The notes beneath the pieces are model-generated. The model saw only the letters and a list, made by a program, of their open reading frames with translations, was not told the DNA's origin and ran no database searches. Made by a program: the position numbers and the translations under genes. Shown here one piece after another: positions 6,874-14,294 of a stretch of 44,870 bases of DNA (the stretch's first letter is position 1; the number at the start of each line of letters is the position of its first letter). Source of the DNA: Planctomycetota bacterium (GTDB taxonomy: Bacteria; Planctomycetota; Phycisphaerae; Phycisphaerales; SM1A02); assembly GCA_022566535.1 (NCBI GenBank), contig JADFIR010000025.1:1-44870 (forward strand). Reading direction: 5' to 3'.

Positions 6874-8565
6874 TCACGCCTCGACCGCGGCCGGCTGAGG
6901 AACCGGGATGCGACTCTGCACGACCCGGAACCGATTGGCCACGAACGCCGCGTCGCAGAATGTGGCGTTGCCGGAGGGGTTGGCGCCTGAGACGTGGAAA
7001 TCACTGAACGCCGACGACTGGTTCACCCATATCTGGCCGGTGAGGTTGCACGACAACGCCACGCCCGCCTCGGCGGTCGCGTCCTCGGCCTGTTGGAGAA
7101 CCTCCGAGTCGGTCGAGTAGACGGCACAGGTGATGGCCCCGAGCTCCCGTGCCGCCTTCGCCGCCAGCTCGATGCTCTGGCCGGTGCCCTCGGTCGCGAT
7201 GATGTAGACGATCGGGCCGAACATCTCGCGCATGTAGAGGTTCGCTTGCGACGCATCAACCTTGAGGATAAGCGGTGAGCGCACGCGCGCCTCCGGGAAC
7301 GCCTCGTTGGCCACCGACCCCGATTCGCGCAACACCTCGCCGCCATCGGCCTTCGCCTGGTCGATTCGCCGCAGCGTCTGCTCGTTCTGGATCGCGCCGA
7401 GGATCTCGGCTCCGCGTTTCGGATCGCCTAACAGCCAGTCGACGGCGCCGACGATCGCCTGGGCAACTTCATCGAAGCTCAACGACTTGCCGCCAACATC
7501 AACTCCGGTCTTCGGAATGAAGATGTTCTGGCTTGTAGTGCACATTTGCCCGGAGTAGAGGCTCAGAGTGAACGCGATATTGCCGGTCATCGCCTTGAGA
7601 TCATCGGCGCTGTCGATGATGATCGAGTTCACGCCGGCCTTTTCCGTGAAGACGACGGCCTGCCTCGCGTTGGCTTCGATCCAGTCGCCGAACGCCGACG
7701 AACCCGTGTAGTCCACGATCCTGACTTCCGGCCGGGTCACGAGCGGCTTGGTGATGGGATCGTCACGGCTATCGGCGGCAAGCGTGACGAGATTCGCATC
7801 GAACCCCTGCTCCTTGAGGACCGCGCGGGCGATCTCGACGGTGATGGCCAGCGGCAGGATCGCGCCAGGATGCGGCTTGACCACCACCGCGTTGCCTGTC
7901 ACCAGACTGGCGAACAAGCCGGGGTAGCCGTTCCACGTCGGGAAGGTCGAGCACCCGACCACGACCGCGACCCCGCGGGGCACGATCCGATAGCGCTTCT
8001 CAAGGGCTACGACATCAGTCTTGCTGACATGCTTCTTCCAGGTCACGTGGGACGGGCAGCGTGTCATCTCTTGCCAGGCATAGGCAATCGCTTCCAAGGC
8101 ACGGTCCTGAGCGTGCGGCCCACCGGCCTGGAAGGCCATCATGAACCCCTGACCGGTGGTGTGCATGACCGCGTTGGCGATCTCGAAGCTCCGCTGGTTC
8201 AGCCGGTGGAGAATCTCCAGGCAGACGCCGACGCGTTCTTCGATGCTGGCTTTGCGCCAACCGGGAAGGCCCGCCTGCGCCGCCGCCATCAACCCATCGA
8301 GATCAGCCTTGGGATAGGTGATGCCCAAGGCCATGCCGTAGGGCGACGCTTCTGTGCCCACCGTGCCGACGGTGCCGGGTTGGTCAAGCTCAAACGGCTT
8401 GTTGAGGCGGGCTTGGAAGGCCGCCCAGCCGTCGGCCTTGGCGGTTTCGCCATAGATCTTGCCGCTGGGCACTTCCGGGTACGCGCTCCAATAGGTGCGG
8501 TCCTGAATGGCGGACACGGCACCCTGGAGGGTCTTGCGATGACGCTCAAACAGCTGATGGCTCAC
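6874..8565 (-). CDS. paaN: PaaN, aldehyde dehydrogenase-family protein of phenylacetate degradation
   Basis: The 563-residue ALDH-fold protein matches the stand-alone PaaN type, which lacks the MaoC hydratase domain fused in PaaZ. It probably oxidises the semialdehyde formed after opening of the oxepin-CoA ring. The catalytic cysteine is C342 in YSGQMCTTSQNIF, and a glutamate-containing FTEKAGVN segment (307-314) precedes it. Cofactor-site residues appear near 200-235 (GCSTFPTWNG, VVVKPHP). The start is GTG 8565 with AAAGGA upstream. It is transcribed toward paaY, 374 bp away. Because the hydratase is missing, a separate MaoC-type enzyme should exist elsewhere in the genome. Confidence 0.9.
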   Translation of the reverse strand: MSHQLFERHRKTLQGAVSAIQDRTYWSAYPEVPSGKIYGETAKADGWAAFQARLNKPFELDQPGTVGTVGTEASPYGMALGITYPKADLDGLMAAAQAGLPGWRKASIEERVGVCLEILHRLNQRSFEIANAVMHTTGQGFMMAFQAGGPHAQDRALEAIAYAWQEMTRCPSHVTWKKHVSKTDVVALEKRYRIVPRGVAVVVGCSTFPTWNGYPGLFASLVTGNAVVVKPHPGAILPLAITVEIARAVLKEQGFDANLVTLAADSRDDPITKPLVTRPEVRIVDYTGSSAFGDWIEANARQAVVFTEKAGVNSIIIDSADDLKAMTGNIAFTLSLYSGQMCTTSQNIFIPKTGVDVGGKSLSFDEVAQAIVGAVDWLLGDPKRGAEILGAIQNEQTLRRIDQAKADGGEVLRESGSVANEAFPEARVRSPLILKVDASQANLYMREMFGPIVYIIATEGTGQSIELAAKAARELGAITCAVYSTDSEVLQQAEDATAEAGVALSCNLTGQIWVNQSSAFSDFHVSGANPSGNATFCDAAFVANRFRVVQSRIPVPQPAAVEA

Positions 8566-8826
8566 TGGCGTTGGTTCCTTTCACAGAATCGGATTCCGCC
8601 CGGAGGCTCCGCGGTGCATACCGTTTGTCAGGTGCCACGAACCTCGGGTCTCGCCGCGTATGGTAGATGAACCTGCCCGGCGATGCACATTCGCCCAGTT
8701 CCAGCCGCACTGCGGGCCGATCGCACACCAACCACCGGACCCGCCGGCCGACCCGGCCCCACGGCGAAGCCGGTTGTCCGGGCCTGCCTCGATCGGTAGG
8801 CTCACCCAAGCGGTTCCGCTACGACC
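8566..8826. other. Divergent intergenic region between paaN and the heptahaem cytochrome gene
   Basis: These 261 bases separate two divergently transcribed genes and must hold the promoters for both. I see the paaN ribosome site (AAAGGA just upstream of its GTG) but no clear -35/-10 pair and no strong palindrome that would suggest an operator. Confidence 0.5.
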
Positions 8827-11307
8827 ATGAAGAGAGGATTGCCAAGAGCATTGACGGCAAGGATCCTGTGGTCGGGCCCCAGATCACTGGGCACCGCTGC
8901 GCTGGTGGTCATCGCGCTGATCTGGATTCGGTTCCAAGCGGCGACGGCGGACACCTTGACGCGGCCACCGACCGCACCGTCCCCCGCCCTAGCTGTAAAA
9001 CCAGAGCCTCGCCTTGCCGGCCAACCGACTCCTGGCGTTGCGCAGCCGGGCCAATTGCCGCGACCGACCACTGTGGACGGCTATGCCCCCGACCGGCAAT
9101 GCGCCGCCTGCCACCGCCAACTCTACAACTCCTACCAGCACGTCGGCATGGCCAGATCGTTCTCCCGGCCGCGCCCAGACAACATCATCGAGGACTTCGA
9201 GAGCAACCATTACTTCCACGGGCCGTCCAAGAGGCACTACGAGATGATCCGCCGCGACGACACGTTTGTCATGAAGCGGTATCAGCTCGATGACACTGGC
9301 CGGCCTATCAACGTCCTCGAACAAGAGATCGACTGGATCATCGGATCGGGCTCGCATTCTCGCGGGTACCTCTATCATACAAAGGCGGGCGAGCTCTACC
9401 AGCTGCCGATCGTGTGGTACACGCAGAGCCAGAGTTGGGGCATGGCGCCGGGATACGACAATCCCCGGCACGACGGCGTGACCCGCCTCATCACCCGCGA
9501 ATGCATGTTCTGCCACAACGCCTATCCGCAGGTCCCCCCTGGGAGCGACCGCTACGGGCAACCGCACCTTTTTCCGAGGGACCTGCCGCAAGGGACGGGA
9601 TGTCAGCGCTGCCACGGCCCCGGGGCGGCGCATATTCGCCTGGCCAACGATCTGAACGTCCCGCTCACGAAGGTTGTCGCCGCGATCGTCAATCCAGGCC
9701 GTTTGGCGGCGCCGCTGCGCGACGACGTGTGCTTTCAATGCCACCTTCAGCCGACGAGCAAGCTGACCAGTCTCGTCCGCCGCTTCGGCCGAAGCGACTA
9801 TTCCTATCGCCCAGGCCAGCCGCTGAGCGACTACCTGGTGCACCTGGACTTCGACGATGCCCGGGATCGTTCCGACCGCTTCGAGATCAACCACCATCCG
9901 TACCGCCTGCGTCAAAGCACCTGTTACACGGCAAGCGACGGCGCATTGAGCTGTCTGACTTGCCACGATCCGCATCGCAAGGTCACGCCGACGGAGGCCG
10001 CTGGCTATTACCGCGCTCGATGTCTGACGTGCCACGCTCTTGACAACTGCGCCCGAGTAGAAATGGGAATCGTCTCCTCCTCGAGGCCCGATCAGCGAGG
10101 TCTGGACGCTGCCGCCGGTAGCGACAACTGCATCGCCTGCCACATGCCCAAGCGCCGCACCCAGGACGTCGTGCACGTGGTGATGACGGATCATTTGATT
10201 CAACGCCGGATAACGGGTGATCCCCTCGGGAGGCTCGCTGAGACGCCGCCGCGACAAGGTGCACAGGTCAAGTTCTACTGGCCCCATCGTGCGCCGCCGG
10301 CGCCCACTGGGTCGATGTACCGCGCGATGTCCGCCTCGGCCGACGGCGATCTCTCGGCCATCGACGCGCTGCAGGCTTTGATCGCCGCAGCATCACCCCA
10401 GGCGCTGGAGCCCTACGCCGAGCTCGCCACGGCCCAGCTGCGCGCCGGGCGATTCGACGACGCGCTGACCACACTGGGCCCGGTTGTGCAGCGCGACACC
10501 GGTTCTGCCATCGCCCTAGCCAGCGCCGGCGTGGCCCTAGCCGGGCTGGGGCGCAGCGGCGCGGCTGTCGAAACGCTGTCCAAGGCAGTCGAGCTTTCAC
10601 CGATGGCTGCGAACACGCGTTACAACCTCGCCCTCACGTACGCCAGGCTCGGCCGCACCGATCAAGCTCTCCAACAGTACCGCGAGGCGCTTCGGCTGCG
10701 CCCAAACTACGCGCAAGCGTGGCTGAATCTCGGCAACGCGCTCGCCCGACAAGGCCAATACCGCGAGGCCGCGGACGCCTTTCGCCAGGCCTGGGCCATC
10801 GAGCCGAACCTGACGCCGGCCGGGCTGAACCTGGGCGCCGCCCTGCGCTATCTCGGGAATTGGAAGGAGGCGGTCCGTGTGTGGCGGCACGGCGCTGACC
10901 TCGCCCCCGGCCACCCCGGCATCGCGTTAGAGCTGGCCCTGGCCTATCTCATCGGTGCGGATGCGTCGATCCATGACCCGGCCGAAGGCCTGCGCTATGC
11001 CCGCGCGGCAACCGATGCAGAGCCGACGGCGCACCAGCCGGTCACTGCCCTAGCGGTTGGATTGCTGCTCAACGACCAGGCGGACGAGGCCATCGCAACC
11101 GCCCGGCTCGCCGAACAGTTGGGCGCGGACGCCCCTACCTGTCTGCTGATCATGGCCCTGGCCCAGCACACCTCGGGTGACACTCAACTCGCCGAGGAAA
11201 CCTACCAGCGAGCCCGTACCGCCCTCGCCCAGCAGCCTGGCGACGACCGTGTCCGCGCGGCGCTCGTCGAAAAGTCCGCTTCGGTCTTTGTGGCGAATCC
11301 ACCTTAG
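8827..11307 (+). CDS. Heptahaem cytochrome c with C-terminal TPR domain
   Basis: This 826-residue exported protein is probably anchored by one N-terminal hydrophobic segment (about 20-37). The first half carries seven CXXCH haem-attachment motifs at residues 92, 226, 259, 302, 376, 399 and 435, several preceded by the family-typical EC/GxGC contexts. From about 365 on they are closely paired, as in cytochrome c554-like and doubled-CXXCH proteins. The second half (about 490-810) is alpha-helical with around eight TPR units of the A-x-x-x-L-G-x-x-x-A type. The architecture implies periplasmic electron transfer combined with a protein-docking scaffold. The substrate or partner is unknown. The gene stands alone, divergent from paaN and convergent with the GT2 gene that ends at 11365. 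Confidence 0.88.
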   Translation: MKRGLPRALTARILWSGPRSLGTAALVVIALIWIRFQAATADTLTRPPTAPSPALAVKPEPRLAGQPTPGVAQPGQLPRPTTVDGYAPDRQCAACHRQLYNSYQHVGMARSFSRPRPDNIIEDFESNHYFHGPSKRHYEMIRRDDTFVMKRYQLDDTGRPINVLEQEIDWIIGSGSHSRGYLYHTKAGELYQLPIVWYTQSQSWGMAPGYDNPRHDGVTRLITRECMFCHNAYPQVPPGSDRYGQPHLFPRDLPQGTGCQRCHGPGAAHIRLANDLNVPLTKVVAAIVNPGRLAAPLRDDVCFQCHLQPTSKLTSLVRRFGRSDYSYRPGQPLSDYLVHLDFDDARDRSDRFEINHHPYRLRQSTCYTASDGALSCLTCHDPHRKVTPTEAAGYYRARCLTCHALDNCARVEMGIVSSSRPDQRGLDAAAGSDNCIACHMPKRRTQDVVHVVMTDHLIQRRITGDPLGRLAETPPRQGAQVKFYWPHRAPPAPTGSMYRAMSASADGDLSAIDALQALIAAASPQALEPYAELATAQLRAGRFDDALTTLGPVVQRDTGSAIALASAGVALAGLGRSGAAVETLSKAVELSPMAANTRYNLALTYARLGRTDQALQQYREALRLRPNYAQAWLNLGNALARQGQYREAADAFRQAWAIEPNLTPAGLNLGAALRYLGNWKEAVRVWRHGADLAPGHPGIALELALAYLIGADASIHDPAEGLRYARAATDAEPTAHQPVTALAVGLLLNDQADEAIATARLAEQLGADAPTCLLIMALAQHTSGDTQLAEETYQRARTALAQQPGDDRVRAALVEKSASVFVANPP

Positions 11308-11364
11308 GCCGCTGCGCCACTTCGCTGCGCTGTCAGTTCGGCCGGGGCGAATCGAGTGCCGACA

Positions 11365-12501
11365 TCAACGGTCGACGACGGGCGACGACCCGCTGGCAGC
11401 TTGCGTCAGGTGCCCGCCTACCGGCGTGCCCCGCGGCGACCAGGGGGCGATCACGGGTTGCGGGCCGATACTTCGCTGCTCCAGGGCGTCCAACATCGGA
11501 CCGGGCGAGAGTGTTCCGACCACCAGGACATCGGCGACGCCTTCGTCGTCCACCAGTTCCACGCTGAGCTCTTGGAGCGCTTGGCGGACCACCCAGGCGT
11601 TCTTGCCCTCGTTCACGACAGCCACCCGAGTGCTCGCCGCGAGCATGGCCGACCGACCGAGTGCCTCGCGAACATGGGCTAGACCCGTGAAGCGATCGAA
11701 AACGTCTCGCGGCATGGGCCGCCTCGGCTGCCGGTCGATCGTGGCGAACAGTTCTCGAAGCCCTTGGAGATAGCCGGACTGGGCGGACTCATTGTGGGCA
11801 ATGTGACCGTAGCGAACAATCGTCTCGCGCAGCTGCTCGGCGCGCCAGCCATCGGGGGCGTAGCGTTGGGCCGTCCACCCGTTGTTGCGGACCAGGCGAG
11901 ACAGAATCACATTCAGGTCACGCCCGGCGGCAACCTTTTCGTGGCGGACGCGGAACCGCTGATCGTGCACGATGCGATGACCCGCCAGCAGCAGCTTCGC
12001 ACAAAGGTCATACTCTTCTGCATAGTAGTGGAAGGCGGGGTCGTACCCGCCGACGTTGAGGAAGGGCCCACGGCGGATGGCGACGCCGCAGCCAACGAAC
12101 ACCTCGGGCAAACCGCCGGCCTCGCGCCGTCCGTCGGGAAGTGTGATATCAGCGCCGATGGCGGCGACGTTCGGCGGAGCCTCCGCCAGAACCTCGACAA
12201 ACGCCGTATCGAGCGGATAGGAATCGTCATCAAGCATGATGAGCCAGTCGCCGCGGGCCCGGCGAGCGGCCACATTGCGCGACGCCGCGGCCTGGTTACA
12301 GGCCAGTCGAATCGTTTGAACCCTCAGGCCGTTTGGAAGCTCGCGCGGGAGGCTCGCCGGTGATTCGGACGCGTTGTCCACGATGATGACCTCGGCGCCC
12401 CCGAGCCGCGATTGGTCGTCACCCGAGAGTTCACCGATCGCCGTCAGGCTGCGGGCAACACGATCCGGTCGATCATGCGTGGGCAGGATGTAACTGATCA
12501 C
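11365..12501 (-). CDS. Family 2 glycosyltransferase with an extra C-terminal Rossmann-like domain
   Basis: The N-terminal 230 residues form a GT-A domain. It opens ISYILPTHDRPD, has VIIVDNAS (38-45) for the nucleotide, and a DDD metal site at 91-93 (LIMLDDDSYPLD). FVGCGVAIRR...GGYDPAF and EEYDLCAKLLLAG form the acceptor side. After about residue 285 comes a separate alpha/beta segment (TRVAVVNEGKNAWVVRQAL ... VADVLVVGTLSPGPM) that looks Rossmann-like, with no catalytic motif that I recognise. The gene's first 29 bases overlap the end of the upstream nucleotidyltransferase-kinase gene, so the two are translationally linked. The donor and acceptor sugars are unknown. Confidence 0.85.
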   Translation of the reverse strand: MISYILPTHDRPDRVARSLTAIGELSGDDQSRLGGAEVIIVDNASESPASLPRELPNGLRVQTIRLACNQAAASRNVAARRARGDWLIMLDDDSYPLDTAFVEVLAEAPPNVAAIGADITLPDGRREAGGLPEVFVGCGVAIRRGPFLNVGGYDPAFHYYAEEYDLCAKLLLAGHRIVHDQRFRVRHEKVAAGRDLNVILSRLVRNNGWTAQRYAPDGWRAEQLRETIVRYGHIAHNESAQSGYLQGLRELFATIDRQPRRPMPRDVFDRFTGLAHVREALGRSAMLAASTRVAVVNEGKNAWVVRQALQELSVELVDDEGVADVLVVGTLSPGPMLDALEQRSIGPQPVIAPWSPRGTPVGGHLTQAASGSSPVVDR

Positions 12502-14089
12502 GGGGTCTGTTCACCATGGAGGCTTGAGGCTGGGCGGCACAGGTCAGCTGTGTCGCGCAAAGCCGGCGAGCACCTTGGCGGAGCTCGGCGACGCCAATAA
12601 CCGCATTGCCGAGCCTTTGTGACTGTGCGGCCGCAGCGACGGTGCCGAGAATCGCCGCCAGCGTGAGTGACCCGCCGACGATGCGGGTGAGGGTCGCGGC
12701 CGCCAGCAATGCGTCGCCGCAACCGAGCTGATCGACGGGGTATGGCACCAGACTCGGCACGTGCTCCGTCGCCAGCCTGGTCTGCCAGTCATCGGGACTG
12801 AGCTTGGTATGGGGCGGGCAATCAAAGGCAATCAATCCTTCGCCCCCGAGCGTGACGATGGCGGCCTTGGAGGCCGTCTGGTGCAGCAGCTTCCACGCCA
12901 CGGCGCTCAGGCCATCGTCGAAATCGTGAAGCGCCTCGCGAATCTCCGGCTCGCTGGGGCACAGCAGATCCATCTGACGCATGGCCAGCAGATTTGACCG
13001 CCGCCCGCTCACGTCTCCGACGAGCAAGTCCACTCGCGGCCGAATCGTTCGGCAAAGCTCGGCCATGGATCTCGACGTGAACAATCCCTGGCCGAAGTCG
13101 GCGACGATTACCGCGTCGCTAGTCTTCGCCGCGTCCTCGACGAGTTCGGTCAACTGCCGCTGCCGGGACGCGTCAAGCGTCACCGGCTCGCCAAGATCGA
13201 GCTTCATCAACTTCGAGGACCCGACGAGGAACCGCTGCTTCTCAATGATGGATCCCGAATGTCGAATCGACTTCATTTCGATGCCCGCCCGAGCCAGCCG
13301 CTCGTGAAGCTGCTCGGTCTGCGTCGTGGTCGGCAAAGCGGTGATGAGGGTGGGGCGAGCGCCCATCGCGGCGAGGTGTTTGGCGATGATGGCCGCGCCC
13401 CCGTCGAAGCTGCGATACTCGAGGGGCCGAAGCGTCATCAACGGCCCTTCGCCGGCCACGTCCGGTCGATCGCAGATCACATAGGTATCGATGATGGTCT
13501 CACCGACCACCACAACGCGCCGGCCCAGAAAGGAATCGAGGAGACGATCGATGGACGCGCGGTCCACGCTCTGCTGCCCAATGAGCTGCCGAAACCGGCG
13601 GTGAGCGGGATCGGCGGTCTGCTCCATGGCCGCAATCAGGGCCGAGGAGCTGAACACGACATCGCCGGAGGTGAACACAAGGCGCCCGCCGTAGCTCTCC
13701 ACAGCCTCCTTCTCCGCCGCGAAGCGCGGATCGCGGTTGTCTTCGTACTCCCGGCCCTTGACGTAGACATCGGGGCGGATGCACCGAAGGAGGTTCTCGG
13801 CGGTCGGATCAGGGTTGACGGCGACCCAATCCACGCAGTCCAGGGCGGCTAGATTCTCCGCCCTCAGTTCCTGGGGGATCAGCGGCCGGCCAATACCCTT
13901 GTCCACGATGGAGTCGCCGCTGATAGTGACCAGCAGGTGATCGCCCATCTTGGCGGCGTGCTGGAGATGCCGGACATGGCCGGGGTGAACAATGTCGAAG
14001 CAGCCGTGGCAGAGCACGACGGTCTCGCGGGCGCGCTGGGCCGACCGGACCAGCGACTCGGACTCGCTGAGGGTGACAATCTTTGTCAT
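12473..14089 (-). CDS. Bifunctional nucleotidyltransferase-PfkB kinase (HldE-like, reversed domain order)
   Basis: This looks like a bifunctional enzyme for making a nucleotide-activated sugar, related to HldE (D-glycero-beta-D-manno-heptose kinase/adenylyltransferase). Residues 25-150 are a cytidylyltransferase-fold domain with GCFD (29-32) and the HPGH motif (35-38). Residues from about 185 to 490 are a PfkB sugar kinase with the C-terminal anion-hole/catalytic motif DQLGCGDALLA. HldE normally has kinase first and nucleotidyltransferase second; here the order is reversed. ATG 14089 (MTKIVTLSE) is preferred over a longer frame to 14155, since GGGAG lies upstream. It overlaps the GT2 gene downstream by 29 bp. 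Confidence 0.83.
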   Translation of the reverse strand: MTKIVTLSESESLVRSAQRARETVVLCHGCFDIVHPGHVRHLQHAAKMGDHLLVTISGDSIVDKGIGRPLIPQELRAENLAALDCVDWVAVNPDPTAENLLRCIRPDVYVKGREYEDNRDPRFAAEKEAVESYGGRLVFTSGDVVFSSSALIAAMEQTADPAHRRFRQLIGQQSVDRASIDRLLDSFLGRRVVVVGETIIDTYVICDRPDVAGEGPLMTLRPLEYRSFDGGAAIIAKHLAAMGARPTLITALPTTTQTEQLHERLARAGIEMKSIRHSGSIIEKQRFLVGSSKLMKLDLGEPVTLDASRQRQLTELVEDAAKTSDAVIVADFGQGLFTSRSMAELCRTIRPRVDLLVGDVSGRRSNLLAMRQMDLLCPSEPEIREALHDFDDGLSAVAWKLLHQTASKAAIVTLGGEGLIAFDCPPHTKLSPDDWQTRLATEHVPSLVPYPVDQLGCGDALLAAATLTRIVGGSLTLAAILGTVAAAAQSQRLGNAVIGVAELRQGARRLCATQLTCAAQPQASMVNRPRDQLHPAHA

Positions 14090-14294
14090 CCTGCCCACGC
14101 TCCCTAGATCGGCCATCCGCACTGCCGGACCGGAGTTTCGACGACCGTCGGGCACCGGGCGGTGACGGCGATCAAGCCATCCTCAGCGGCGACGCCGGGA
14201 ACGGTGTTCATTCGCCACCGGACCGCAGCCAACGGCGTTGAAATGACGTGGTTTTCGCCAGGGTTGCACGGCGGCGTGCCGATACACACTTTCG
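14090..14294. other. Divergent intergenic region at the head of the + strand glycan operon
   Basis: About 205 bases separate the nucleotidyltransferase-kinase gene (- strand) from the CgeB-like gene (+ strand), so promoters in both directions are expected. I find no confident -35/-10 pair and no strong inverted repeat. Confidence 0.4.
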
